The notes under the pieces were generated by a model. That model was not told where the DNA came from, did not search any database, and saw only the letters and a program-made list of their open reading frames with translations. Of a DNA stretch of 32,890 nt, positions 21,727 through 30,120 are shown in pieces. Numbering within the stretch: position 1 is the stretch's first letter; each line of letters starts with the position of its first letter. The stretch is from Candidatus Omnitrophota bacterium (GTDB lineage Bacteria; Ratteibacteria; UBA8468; B48-G9; JAFGKM01), in NCBI GenBank assembly GCA_016928555.1, contig JAFGKM010000074.1:1-32890 (forward strand), in the 5' to 3' direction. Position numbers and translations under genes: made by a program.

Positions 21727-22968
21727 ATGATGGAGAAGAAGACGGTTGTAATATTCGGAGCGGGGCAGATAGGCAGGGGATTCATAGGAGACATATGCAG
21801 CGGTTCCGGCTATTCGCTCGTATTCGTAGACGTTGATGAAAACCTGGTGAAGGCGCTTAACGGGGAAAAAGAGTATCCGCTCTGGCTGTTGGGGGAGGCA
21901 AAGACGGAACGGAAGATAACGGGGTTTTCGGCGCTAAGCTTTTCCGAGACGGATAAAATCGCGGAGGCAATATCCGGCACCGAACTTGCCTTCACGGCGG
22001 TGGGAGTGAACAACCTCCGCTCTCTTGCGCCGCTCATTGCGGCCGGGATTAAAAAGAAATCCGCCGAAAAACCGGCCTCGCACCTGAACATCGTAATATG
22101 CGAAAATCTGCTCGGCAGTGCAAAAGTCCTTAAAGAATCCGTAGAAAAGCATCTTGAGGGACATTCCCTGTCTTTCCTGAATGAAAAAACCGGTTTTGTA
22201 GAAACGGTTGTCAGCAGGATGGTTTCACCCCTGCCGGAATCACTGCGCAGGGAACAGCCGCTTCTGGTGACCGTTGAGCCGTATAACGTGCTTCCCGTGG
22301 ACAAGAAGAAATTCAAAGGGGAAATCCCCACGGTAAAGGGCTTTTACCCTGTTGAAAATCTTTTCCCGTATGAAGAGCTCAAACTGTTCATGCACAATCT
22401 GCTGCATGCCTGCCTTGCGTATGCCGGATACCTGAAGGGCTGCGAATACATCTGGGAAGCGCTTGGGGACGGAGATATAAAAAAGGTTCTTAACGGAGTG
22501 ATGAACGAAGCAAAATCGGCTCTTACGAAAAAGCATCATTTTGAAACTCCGGAAATTGAAAATTACATATCCGACCTCATCAAAAGGTTCGGCAATAAAC
22601 TGCTGGGCGACACTGTTTACAGGGTAGGCCGCGACCCCCTGAGGAAAATAGGGGCGAACGACAGGATAGCGGGTGCGATAAAACTCTGCCTTTCCAATAA
22701 TGTTTTCCCCGAAAATATCTGTTTTGTGATGGCCTGCTGTTTATGTTATAATTATCCGGATGATTTAAAGGCGGTTGAGCTGCAGGAGATTTTAAAGGGG
22801 AAAGGGGTTGCTTTTGTGCTTAAGGAAATCTCCGGCCTTAATCAAGAAGACATACTGAACAGGATAACAGAGGATTATAATGGCATCCAGAATGAAAGCG
22901 GCGGTTTTAAAAAAGCCGGAGGAACTTTCCGTAGAAGAGATTTCAATACCCTCTCCGGCAGACAATGA
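21727..22968 (+). CDS. mtlD: Mannitol-1-phosphate 5-dehydrogenase
   Basis: A 413-residue member of the polyol-specific long-chain dehydrogenases, which interconverts mannitol 1-phosphate and fructose 6-phosphate with NAD(H). The start at 21727, after AGGAAAGGA, gives MMEKKTVVIFGAGQIGRGFIG with the Rossmann motif; longer in-frame starts are derived from a repeat. FVETVVSRMVSP and VTVEPYNVLPVDKKKFKG are family segments, and the catalytic K-x4-N-x2-H motif is K219, N224, H227 in KLFMHNLLHACLAY. FGNKLLGDTVYRVGRDPLRKI follows. Typical MtlD ends near residue 385; here about 30 Gly/Arg-rich residues extend into the next gene, overlapping it by 89 bases. No PTS genes are nearby, so synthesis or use of intracellular mannitol phosphate are both possible. 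Confidence 0.92.
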   Translation: MMEKKTVVIFGAGQIGRGFIGDICSGSGYSLVFVDVDENLVKALNGEKEYPLWLLGEAKTERKITGFSALSFSETDKIAEAISGTELAFTAVGVNNLRSLAPLIAAGIKKKSAEKPASHLNIVICENLLGSAKVLKESVEKHLEGHSLSFLNEKTGFVETVVSRMVSPLPESLRREQPLLVTVEPYNVLPVDKKKFKGEIPTVKGFYPVENLFPYEELKLFMHNLLHACLAYAGYLKGCEYIWEALGDGDIKKVLNGVMNEAKSALTKKHHFETPEIENYISDLIKRFGNKLLGDTVYRVGRDPLRKIGANDRIAGAIKLCLSNNVFPENICFVMACCLCYNYPDDLKAVELQEILKGKGVAFVLKEISGLNQEDILNRITEDYNGIQNESGGFKKAGGTFRRRDFNTLSGRQ

Positions 22969-23926
22969 ACTCCTCCTTAAAGTCCATGCCTGCGCCATCT
23001 GCGGGACGGACATCAAGGTTTTCCACCACGGACACAAGCACATCGTTTTTCCCAGAATAACCGGCCATGAGCTGAGCGGCACCGTTGCGGCCTCAGGCAA
23101 AAACGTAAAAGAATTCAGGGAAGGCGACAACGTTGCGGTTGCACCGGCAATCCCCTGCGGCAGGTGTTATTACTGCCGGAAGGGTTACCAGTCCATGTGC
23201 GACAACCTCAAAGCGATAGGCTACCACTACAACGGAGGTTTCGCCGAATACATGGTTGTTCCGGAAGACGCTGTGCGCAACGGCTGCGTCAATAAAATTC
23301 CGGGGGGAGTTTCTTTTGAAGAAGCGTCAATAGCGGAGCCTCTCGCCTGCGTTATAAACGGCCAGTCCTTGAGCCGTGTAGAGGTGGGAGATACCGTGCT
23401 TATTCTCGGCGCAGGGCCGATAGGATGTTTCCACGCCGAATTTGCGGCGTGTACGGGCGCAGGCAGGGTGATACTCGCCGACATCTCTCCCGAACGCATT
23501 AAAATGGCGCAGTTCACGGGAAGCATTCTTGTGGATACGAGCAAAAACGACATAAAGAAAATCGTTGCGGAACTTACCGGAGGCCGGATGGCCGACAGGG
23601 TTATAGTTGCGGTGGGAATCCCGCAGCCGCAGGAACAGGCGCTGGAGCTTGTGGCAAAGAGAGGGTCGGTAAATTACTTCGGAGGGCTCCCGAAAGAAAA
23701 ACCGTTCATAAATTTCAACAGCAACCTCCTTCATTACGGGGAATTTTTCGTTACCGGCACGCACGGTTCAAATCCAATACACAATAAAATTGCGCTGGAT
23801 TTAATCGCCGCCGGCAGGGTTCATGCAAAAAAATACATTACGCACGCTTTCGCTCTTGATAACATCGGCAAAGGTTTTGAAAAAGCGGAGAAGAAGGAAG
23901 GGCTTAAAATAATAATTAAACCGTGA
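22880..23926 (+). CDS. Zinc-dependent alcohol/polyol dehydrogenase
   Basis: A 348-residue medium-chain dehydrogenase/reductase. The catalytic zinc site is C41 (ICGTDIKVF) with the H62-E63 pair in TGHELSG; the structural zinc lobe has C93, C96, C99 and C107 (CGRCYYCRKGYQSMC). The NAD(P)-binding motif VLILGAGPIGCFHAE is followed by VILADISPERIKMA, whose acidic residue favours NAD. The pattern is closest to sorbitol/threonine/galactitol-phosphate dehydrogenases. Pairing with mtlD suggests sugar-alcohol oxidation, but the substrate is open. The start at 22880 has GAGG seven bases upstream; a second ATG at 22892 gives the more usual MKAAVLKKPEELSVEE. The first 89 bases overlap the mtlD end in another frame. 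Confidence 0.88.
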   Translation: MASRMKAAVLKKPEELSVEEISIPSPADNELLLKVHACAICGTDIKVFHHGHKHIVFPRITGHELSGTVAASGKNVKEFREGDNVAVAPAIPCGRCYYCRKGYQSMCDNLKAIGYHYNGGFAEYMVVPEDAVRNGCVNKIPGGVSFEEASIAEPLACVINGQSLSRVEVGDTVLILGAGPIGCFHAEFAACTGAGRVILADISPERIKMAQFTGSILVDTSKNDIKKIVAELTGGRMADRVIVAVGIPQPQEQALELVAKRGSVNYFGGLPKEKPFINFNSNLLHYGEFFVTGTHGSNPIHNKIALDLIAAGRVHAKKYITHAFALDNIGKGFEKAEKKEGLKIIIKP

Positions 23927-23932
23927 CAAAAA

Positions 23933-23969
23933 ACCCCTCACCCCAACCCTCTCCCCCAAGGGGCGAGGG
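23933..23969. repeat. 37-bp direct repeat B, copy 2 (downstream of the dehydrogenase)
   Basis: Identical over 37 bases to 21658-21694 and in the same orientation, so the mtlD-dehydrogenase pair lies between direct repeats about 2.3 kb apart. The purine-rich bases after both copies are also similar. It lies in the gap before the E1 alpha gene. Confidence 0.9.
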
Positions 23970-24003
23970 AAGAGGGAAGAGAAGGAAAGGAACAGGAAGA
24001 AAA

Positions 24004-24963
24004 ATGATTATGGATAAGGAACTGGCGAAAAAACTTCTCAGGCAGATGATGGAAATAAGGCAGTTTGAAGACATGATAATGGAACTCCTCGCGAAGAATA
24101 TAGCGGAAGGAGGGTCCCATCTTTACGCCGGCATGGAGGCGGTTGCGGCAGGCGTTATATCCATGCTGAAGCACGACGACTACATCACCAGCACGCACAG
24201 GGGGCACGGACATGCCGTCGCCAAAGACGGCGACCTTAAGGCGCTTATGGCAGAGATACTCGGAAAGAAAACTGGCGTATGCAAAGGAAAAGGCGGGTCT
24301 CTGCACCTTGCGGACGTGTCAAAGGGCAACCTCGGCGCAAACGGGATTGTCGCGGGAAGCCTCGGCATAGCAACAGGCGCCGGGTTGTCCATGAAGTTGA
24401 AAAAAACCGGGCAGATTGTCGTATGCTTTTTCGGGGACGGAGCGAGCAACAACGGCATCTTTTTTGAATGCTTGAACATGGCGTCGCTATGGAAGCTTCC
24501 GGTTGTTTACGTCTGCGAAAACAACCTTTACGGGATGAGCGTATCGGTAAAGAGGGCAAGCGCCGTGGAAGACCTTTCAAAGAAAGCGCTCGCTTTTGAC
24601 ATCCCATCAGAAACGGTTGACGGACAGGATGTCCTCGCAGTCAGGGAGGCCGCGGGGAAATGGATTGAACAAGCAAGAAGCGGAAAAGGCCCGAGCTTCA
24701 TAGTTGCAAACACCTACAGATACTACGGCCACAGCAGAAGCGACACAAGGGCTTACAGGACGAGGGAAGAGGAGAAATTCTGGCGTGAGCGCGACCCTAT
24801 AAAGATTTTCTCGGGAAGGATGGAGGAGCAGGGGGTTCTCACCGCGGAGGAAATCAAAGAAGTTGAGGAATTTGTCGCAAAGGAGATGGAAGAAGCGGTT
24901 GACTATGCGATGAAGAGCCCTTATCCGGAACCGGAAGAATTATACACGGATTTGTACGTATAA
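24004..24963 (+). CDS. pdhA: 2-oxoacid (pyruvate/acetoin) dehydrogenase E1, alpha subunit
   Basis: A 319-residue thiamine-diphosphate enzyme subunit that, with E1 beta, decarboxylates a 2-oxoacid and passes the acyl group to lipoyl-E2. The ThDP motif begins at G144-D145-G146 (GDGASNNGIFFECLNMA) and closes with the NN of VYVCENNLYG. HRGHGHAVAKDGDL, KGKGGSLHLAD and TYRYYGHSRSDTRAYR are family hallmarks; the last contains the phosphorylation-loop equivalent. The ATG at 24004 follows CAGGAAGA. An in-frame ORF reaches 23923, but its extra 27 residues come from repeat B. Pyruvate is the usual substrate for this gene order; acetoin dehydrogenase (acoA) is similar in sequence and cannot be excluded. 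Confidence 0.9.
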   Translation: MIMDKELAKKLLRQMMEIRQFEDMIMELLAKNIAEGGSHLYAGMEAVAAGVISMLKHDDYITSTHRGHGHAVAKDGDLKALMAEILGKKTGVCKGKGGSLHLADVSKGNLGANGIVAGSLGIATGAGLSMKLKKTGQIVVCFFGDGASNNGIFFECLNMASLWKLPVVYVCENNLYGMSVSVKRASAVEDLSKKALAFDIPSETVDGQDVLAVREAAGKWIEQARSGKGPSFIVANTYRYYGHSRSDTRAYRTREEEKFWRERDPIKIFSGRMEEQGVLTAEEIKEVEEFVAKEMEEAVDYAMKSPYPEPEELYTDLYV

Positions 24964-24970
24964 AAAAGAC

Positions 24971-25008
24971 TAAAAGCTTTTAACTAAACGCTAGACGCTA
25001 TACGCTGT
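24971..25008. repeat. Palindrome and heptamer repeats between E1 alpha and E1 beta
   Basis: TAAAAGCTTTTA (24971-24982) is a perfect 12-base palindrome. It is followed by three tandem heptamers, ACGCTAG, ACGCTAT and ACGCTGT (24988-25008). Such AACGCTAGACGCTATACGC strings occur as dispersed repeats in other genomes as I recall. The E1 beta ribosome site AGAGGAGA comes next. Confidence 0.55.
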
Positions 25009-25027
25009 TTCAAGAGAGAGGAGAAGA

Positions 25028-26005
25028 ATGCGAGAGATAACTTACAGGCAGGCGCTTAATGAAGCGCTTATCGAAGAGATGGAAAGAGACCCGGATGTTT
25101 TTCTTCTGGGAGAGGATATCGCAGTTTACGGGGGAGCTTACGGCGTAACCGCAGACCTCTGGAAAAAATACGGCGATGAAAGAGTGCTTGACACGCCGAT
25201 TTCTGAAAACGCAATAGTGGGCGTGGGGCTCGGAGCGGCTTTAACCGGCATGAGGCCGGTGGCGGAAATAATGTACATTGACTTTATCGGCTTATGCTTG
25301 GAACAATTGAACAATCAGGTTGCGAAGATACGTTATATGTTCGGAGGCAAGTGCACAGTTCCCCTCACCATAAGAACGGAAGGCGGAGCGGGAAGGACGC
25401 TCGGAGCGCATCATTCCCAGTCGCTAGAGTCATGGCTGATACACATCCCCGGCATAAAGGTTGTGATGCCGGCGACGCCTTACGACGCAAAGGGCCTTCT
25501 TAAAAGCTCCATAAGGGAGAATAACCCCGTCGTGTTCATTGAGCATAAGATGCTTTATAACGCCAAAGGCGGCGTTCCGGAAGGGGAATATACAATACCC
25601 ATAGGCGCGGCGGAGATAAAGAGGGAAGGTTCAGACGTAACTCTTATAACATATTCAAAAATGCTTTTCGCCTGCATGGAAGCCGCAAACATCCTTGAAA
25701 AGGAAGGCATTTCCGCGGAAATAGTCGACCTGCGCACCCTTCTGCCCATGGACATGGATACCGTCATAAAATCGTTAGAGAAGACAGGCAGGGCGGCAAT
25801 CGTGGAAGAGGACTGCAAGACGGGCGGAACGGGAGCGGAGATAACCGCACAGATAATGGAGAAGGCCTTTGACTGGCTGGACGGGCCGGTAATAAGGGTA
25901 GCGGGAGAGGACGTCCCCATGCCCAAAAGCCCCGTGCTGGAAAAGATGGCAGTCCCGGACGTTAATAAGATATGCGCGGCGGCAAGGAAACTGATTAAGG
26001 GATAA
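25028..26005 (+). CDS. pdhB: 2-oxoacid (pyruvate/acetoin) dehydrogenase E1, beta subunit
   Basis: A 325-residue transketolase-like beta subunit completing the E1 active site. Family segments are ITYRQALNEALIEEMERDPDVFLLGEDI, the cofactor-contacting Glu region TPISENAIVGVGLGAALTGMRPVAEIM, GGAGRTLGAHHSQSLESWLIHIPG and the C-terminal transketolase domain VTLITYSKMLFACMEAANILEKEG, EIVDLRTLLPMD and IVEEDCKTGGTGAEI. The ribosome site AGAGGAGA lies about 6 bases before the ATG. It follows E1 alpha after 64 bases containing a small repeat element and is 5 bases from E2, so the three genes form an operon. Confidence 0.95.
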   Translation: MREITYRQALNEALIEEMERDPDVFLLGEDIAVYGGAYGVTADLWKKYGDERVLDTPISENAIVGVGLGAALTGMRPVAEIMYIDFIGLCLEQLNNQVAKIRYMFGGKCTVPLTIRTEGGAGRTLGAHHSQSLESWLIHIPGIKVVMPATPYDAKGLLKSSIRENNPVVFIEHKMLYNAKGGVPEGEYTIPIGAAEIKREGSDVTLITYSKMLFACMEAANILEKEGISAEIVDLRTLLPMDMDTVIKSLEKTGRAAIVEEDCKTGGTGAEITAQIMEKAFDWLDGPVIRVAGEDVPMPKSPVLEKMAVPDVNKICAAARKLIKG

Positions 26006-26010
26006 ATAAA

Positions 26011-27207
26011 ATGATAAAAGAAATAATAATGCCCAAGCTCGGCGAGACAATGGAGGAAGGCTACATCGTTTCATGGAAGAAAAACGAAGGCGACAAGGTT
26101 GAAAAGGGCGACGTGCTTTTTGAGGTTATGAGCGACAAAACCAATTTTGAGGTTGAGGCCCTGCACGACGGATACCTTATCAGGAAGCTATACGAACCGT
26201 CCGAAGAGCCCATACCCGTAACAACGGTCATCGGATATACTTCGGATAATCCCGAAGAAAAAGCGCCCGATGCGGCAACCGCGGCGGAGGCGTTGAAACC
26301 GGAAGTAAAAAAAGAGGAGCCGCAGGCTGAAGGAGGCATCCCTCCTTCTCCAAAAGAAGGCGAATCGGAAATGACAGGAAGGGTAAAAGCAAGCCCTCTG
26401 GCAAAGAAAACTGCGCAGGAAGCGGGCATAGACATTTCGCTTGTCGCAGGTTCGGGACCCGGCGGAAGGATTGAAAAAAAGGACGTGCTGGAATATATGG
26501 AGGCAAAGGGAGTACAGGGAAAGGCGGCTGAAAGCGCAGAATACACCATCCATGAATGGACGCCCCTTAGAAAAATCATTGCAAAAAGGCTTGCCGAGAG
26601 CAAAAGGGAGATACCGCATTACTACTTCCAGGGCAAGTTCATCAGCGACGGAATAGTCAATATAAGGGAGCAGAAGAAAAAGCAGGGCGTTGAACTCACC
26701 TACACCGATTTCCTTATATTCACCGCCGCAAGGGCGATAAAGGAATACCCTCTGATAAACGCCCGCCTTATCAACGGTGAAATACGGGTTTACCAGGCAG
26801 TCGGCATCGGGCTTGCAGTATCTGTGGAGCAGGGGCTCGTGGTGCCGGTTTTAAGGGACTGCGAAAAGAAGGATATCGCTCAAATAAGCGAGGAGCGGAA
26901 AAGAATCGTTGAAAAAGCGCGCGCAAACAGGCTGTCTGAAGAAGACATGAAAAACGCCGGGTTTGTAATATCCAATCTCGGCATGTACGGAGTGGAAAAT
27001 TTTCAGCCTATAATCAGCCCTCCGGGAACGGCAATCATGGGCGTAGGGAAGCTCGGGAAGGAGATGGCCGTCATTGGAGATAAACCCGAGGTGAAATGGA
27101 TAACCAGCGTTTCGTTCTCCTTCGACCACAGGGTGATTGACGGCTCTTATGCGGGATTGTTTTACAAACGCTTCAAGGAACTTTTTGAAAACCCGGCAAT
27201 AATTTGA
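26011..27207 (+). CDS. pdhC: Dihydrolipoamide acyltransferase (E2)
   Basis: A 398-residue E2 core subunit. Residues 1-78 form one lipoyl domain with lipoyl-lysine K43 in VMSDKTNFEVEA. A Pro/Ala/Glu linker follows, then the peripheral-subunit-binding domain at about 128-166 (KASPLAKKTAQEAGIDISLVAGSGPGGRI). The catalytic domain runs from about 180 to the end and has the active-site motif SFDHRVIDGS with H373 and D377. A single lipoyl domain is common in acetoin and Gram-positive-type pyruvate complexes. The gene lies 5 bases after E1 beta. No dihydrolipoamide dehydrogenase (E3), lipoate ligase or lipoyl synthase gene is present in the window, so E3 must come from elsewhere. Confidence 0.94.
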   Translation: MIKEIIMPKLGETMEEGYIVSWKKNEGDKVEKGDVLFEVMSDKTNFEVEALHDGYLIRKLYEPSEEPIPVTTVIGYTSDNPEEKAPDAATAAEALKPEVKKEEPQAEGGIPPSPKEGESEMTGRVKASPLAKKTAQEAGIDISLVAGSGPGGRIEKKDVLEYMEAKGVQGKAAESAEYTIHEWTPLRKIIAKRLAESKREIPHYYFQGKFISDGIVNIREQKKKQGVELTYTDFLIFTAARAIKEYPLINARLINGEIRVYQAVGIGLAVSVEQGLVVPVLRDCEKKDIAQISEERKRIVEKARANRLSEEDMKNAGFVISNLGMYGVENFQPIISPPGTAIMGVGKLGKEMAVIGDKPEVKWITSVSFSFDHRVIDGSYAGLFYKRFKELFENPAII

Positions 27208-27231
27208 AACGGAGGGCGGAAGCGGAGCAAG

Positions 27232-27975
27232 ATGCTTGAGAAAATAAAAGAAGACGTGAAAACGGTCTTTGAAAAAGACCCTGCGGCAAGAAACATCTTT
27301 GAGGTGCTTACGTCCTATCCCGGACTTCACGCACTCTTCATGCACAGGGTTGCCCATGCCTTATGGGTTAGGGGAGACAAGAACATCGCGCGATTTTTTT
27401 CACATATAAACAGGATGCTGACCGGAATAGAGATACACCCGGGAGCAAAAATAGGCCGGAGGTTTTTCATCGACCACGGAATGGGCGTTGTGATAGGAGA
27501 GACGGCAGAAATCGGCGACGGGGTACTCCTTTACCAGGGGGTAGTGCTGGGCGGGACGTCAACGGAGAAAAAAAAGAGGCACCCGACGATAGAAGACAAC
27601 GTGGTTATAGGAGCGGGCGCGGTGGTTCTCGGCGCAATAACGCTGGGTAAAGACTCAAAAATAGGGGCCGGCTCGGTCGTCATAAAAGACGTGCCTCCCT
27701 GCGCAACGGTAGTGGGAGTTCCGGGCAGGATAGTCGGGGAATACAAAAGGGAGAAGATAGACCTCGACCATGCAAAACTGCCGGACCCGATTGCAGATGC
27801 CCTAAGGATGATTCTGGAAGAGCAGGAAAAACTTGAACAGCGTATTCTAACCATAGAAAGCATGGAAGGCCTGCGCTGCAAGATAGACGAGTATTTCGAG
27901 AAAAAGAAAAAGGAGATAGCAAAAATATTTCCGTTAAATTCAGAAACAAGGGGGGAGAATGAGAAAAAGATATAA
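27232..27975 (+). CDS. cysE: Serine O-acetyltransferase
   Basis: A 247-residue CysE, which makes O-acetylserine for cysteine synthesis. The N-terminal helices [30 protein letters not shown] are followed by left-handed beta-helix hexapeptide repeats ([74 protein letters not shown]). The catalytic His-Asp region [11 protein letters not shown] is intact. The C-terminal 60 residues form a charged, probably coiled-coil extension ([29 protein letters not shown]), so the tail that docks on cysteine synthase in E. coli is not evident. GGAGGGCGGAAGCGGAG lies upstream. The end overlaps the LysM/NlpC gene by 17 bases. Confidence 0.94.
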   Translation: MLEKIKEDVKTVFEKDPAARNIFEVLTSYPGLHALFMHRVAHALWVRGDKNIARFFSHINRMLTGIEIHPGAKIGRRFFIDHGMGVVIGETAEIGDGVLLYQGVVLGGTSTEKKKRHPTIEDNVVIGAGAVVLGAITLGKDSKIGAGSVVIKDVPPCATVVGVPGRIVGEYKREKIDLDHAKLPDPIADALRMILEEQEKLEQRILTIESMEGLRCKIDEYFEKKKKEIAKIFPLNSETRGENEKKI

Positions 27976-29044
27976 TATCTGCGCCTGTCTTTTATTTCTT
28001 CTTTGCACCTGTCTGTATTGTGACCAGGTAACTCAATACCACTACGTAAAGCAGGGTGAAAACCTTTCTTCCATTGCAAGAAAATATAATACTACGTCGA
28101 GTAACATCAAGAAGCTTAACAATCTCAAATCCTCCGTGATATACCCTAAACAAAAACTTGCGGTAAAAAAGGTTTTAACTCAACAGGCAAGGACGGAAAC
28201 CCTGTCTGCGTCAGGCGGCGCAAAATGGGGATACGACACAACCTTCCATACTGTGAAAAAAGGCGATACGCTATCGGGACTCAGCAGAAAATACGGCGTT
28301 TCAATTTCCGCCATCAAAAAAGCCAATAACCTGCGCAGCAGCAATATAGTTATCGGGCGCACGCTGAAGATAAACACGCCCCGCAGGATGCCCGACATAG
28401 ACGCTCCCAAGCCAATCATGGGCGAACTTTCCGAGAAGATTTACCATAAGATACAAAAGGGGGATACCCTTGAAGCGCTGGCTAAGAAATACAACACCTC
28501 CCCGGAGCACCTTAAAGAAGCAAACCTGCTTTCCGATTCGGATATAAAGGAAGGGCAGATGATAGTAATCCCTTCTCTTCCGGTTTCGGATAACAGCGCA
28601 TCGGAGTCCAACATCCATCAGGAGGCAAAACTGCGGGACGCTCTTCTCAAGGAATCTTTCTCTTTTCTTGACATGCCCTACAGATTGGGAGGGGCTGGCA
28701 GCACGTCCATTGACTGCTCCACGCTTACGAAACTGGTTTACAAGAGTATAGGCATCAGCCTGCCCAACACGTCATTCCTGCAGTTTCAGGAAGGTGAGGC
28801 GGTTTTAAAAGAAGAGCTTTCAGAGGGCGACCTCGTCTTTTTCAACAGGAGAGGCTTCATCGGGCACGTCGGAATATACATAGGCAACGGCCTTTTTATC
28901 CACGCCAGCTCAAACGAAAAAAAGGTTACAATCGCCTCGCTTGAAAACTCATATTTCAGAAGGAACTTCGCCGGCGGGCGAAGGTATGTCCCGGCTGATG
29001 AATCGCTTCTTGCAAGGAGGTTCGGAAATGCTGTCAGCGAATAG
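27959..29044 (+). CDS. LysM and NlpC/P60 cell-wall hydrolase
   Basis: A 361-residue exported peptidoglycan hydrolase. A signal sequence (about 1-22, [13 protein letters not shown]) ends in a Cys-rich stretch that might be lipidated. Three LysM repeats bind glycan: about 27-70 ([18 protein letters not shown]), 96-139 ([18 protein letters not shown]) and 161-205 ([18 protein letters not shown]). The NlpC/P60 endopeptidase domain covers about 225-345 with a Cys-His-His set: C253 in [13 protein letters not shown]303 in GHVGIYIG and H315 in FIHASS. It probably cleaves stem peptides during growth or separation. GGGGGGAGA precedes the ATG. Overlaps with cysE (17 bases) and the epimerase-like gene (17 bases) indicate a compact operon. 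Confidence 0.93.
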   Translation: MRKRYNICACLLFLLCTCLYCDQVTQYHYVKQGENLSSIARKYNTTSSNIKKLNNLKSSVIYPKQKLAVKKVLTQQARTETLSASGGAKWGYDTTFHTVKKGDTLSGLSRKYGVSISAIKKANNLRSSNIVIGRTLKINTPRRMPDIDAPKPIMGELSEKIYHKIQKGDTLEALAKKYNTSPEHLKEANLLSDSDIKEGQMIVIPSLPVSDNSASESNIHQEAKLRDALLKESFSFLDMPYRLGGAGSTSIDCSTLTKLVYKSIGISLPNTSFLQFQEGEAVLKEELSEGDLVFFNRRGFIGHVGIYIGNGLFIHASSNEKKVTIASLENSYFRRNFAGGRRYVPADESLLARRFGNAVSE

Positions 29045-30044
29045 CGGATGCAGATGGATGGAGTTTGCATGGAACGGCGTAAACGCATTGATAATGGAAA
29101 ACGACCTCCTCCGGCTTGAAATACTCGTTGATAAAGGAACGGATATAGTTGAATTCTTATACAAGCCGGCCGACATTGATTTCATGTGGAGAAGCCCGAT
29201 ACCCGTGTATAAACCCTATTCACTGATTACCACAGCACAGGGAAAACTCGGAAACTTCATGGATTATTACCCGGGCGGATGGCAGGAGATATTTCCCAAC
29301 GGCGGCGGAAACTGCGAGTATAAGGGGGCAGTCCTCGGCCTGCACGGAGAGGTTGCTCTCATGCCGTGGAAATACGCAGTGACGGAAAGCTCCCCGGACA
29401 GGCTGTCGGTCAAATTTTCCGCGGAGACTTACAGGACGCCGTTTCTTTTGGAAAAGACATTAACGATGGAAAAGAACAGCCCCTTTGTCGCCATTGACGA
29501 AAAAGTTACAAACAAGTCGGGCGAAGATATGGATTTCATATGGGGACACCACCCCGCATTCGGCAAGCCTTTCATTTCACCGGACTGCGTAATAAGAATA
29601 AAAAAAGCAACGATAGCGGTAGAGCGGGGCGACGGGATATCGTTTACAAATCTCAAGCAAACCAGGGGCGTCTGGCCCATGGCGGAAGGAGCGGACGGAA
29701 AAAACATGATTGACATAAGCATCTGCCCCGGGGAAAAAGACAACGTTTCGGAAATTATTTTCCTTTCAGGGCTTGAGGAAGGGAAATACGAAATTTTCAA
29801 CAACAAGCTCGGGATAGGGTTCAAAATGGAATTTCCCGCGGAAATATTCAGGTACATCTGGTTCTGGAGAATAGGGGGAGGCAGCTACAGCTACCCGTGG
29901 TACGGACGGAATTACAACATTGCCCTTGAGCCGTTTTCAAGCCTGCCCAACCTGGCGGAAGCAGTTAAAAGGGGAGACCAGCTGAAACTGAAGCCGGGAG
30001 AAACCCTTGAGGCTTCAATAAAAGCCGGCGTAACTACAGGATAA
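29028..30044 (+). CDS. DUF4432 / aldose-1-epimerase-like protein
   Basis: A 338-residue cytoplasmic protein from the ATG at 29028, chosen because AAGGAGG lies 8 bases upstream; the open frame reaches 28941 without other support. The beta-sandwich pattern fits the galactose mutarotase-like superfamily: LLRLEILVDKGTDIVEFLYKP, DIDFMWRSP, GGWQEIFPNGG, the histidine in LGLHGEVALMPW and the second in FIWGHHPAFGKPF, and a late LEPFSSLPN. These features are shared by aldose epimerases and DUF4432. The probable role is interconversion or binding of a sugar anomer; no substrate can be named. It overlaps the LysM/NlpC gene by 17 bases. A 76-base gap without clear signals separates it from gatB. Confidence 0.78.
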   Translation: MLSANSGCRWMEFAWNGVNALIMENDLLRLEILVDKGTDIVEFLYKPADIDFMWRSPIPVYKPYSLITTAQGKLGNFMDYYPGGWQEIFPNGGGNCEYKGAVLGLHGEVALMPWKYAVTESSPDRLSVKFSAETYRTPFLLEKTLTMEKNSPFVAIDEKVTNKSGEDMDFIWGHHPAFGKPFISPDCVIRIKKATIAVERGDGISFTNLKQTRGVWPMAEGADGKNMIDISICPGEKDNVSEIIFLSGLEEGKYEIFNNKLGIGFKMEFPAEIFRYIWFWRIGGGSYSYPWYGRNYNIALEPFSSLPNLAEAVKRGDQLKLKPGETLEASIKAGVTTG

Positions 30045-30120
30045 GAAAAGCCGCCGAAGAAACGGATAAAATCAAAACTCCTCACCGTACAGGAAATACA
30101 AGTTAGCGTTCGGAGCAAGA

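Noticed and set aside
23923-24003. In-frame N-terminal extension of the E1 alpha gene (MTKNPSPQPSPPRGEG...)
   Set aside because: The extra 27 residues are translated from 37-bp repeat B and overlap the previous gene stop. The ATG at 24004 gives the normal E1 alpha N-terminus.
24988-25008. CRISPR-like array of ACGCTA units
   Set aside because: There are only three directly abutting heptamers without spacers. No true repeat-spacer array or cas gene is in the window.
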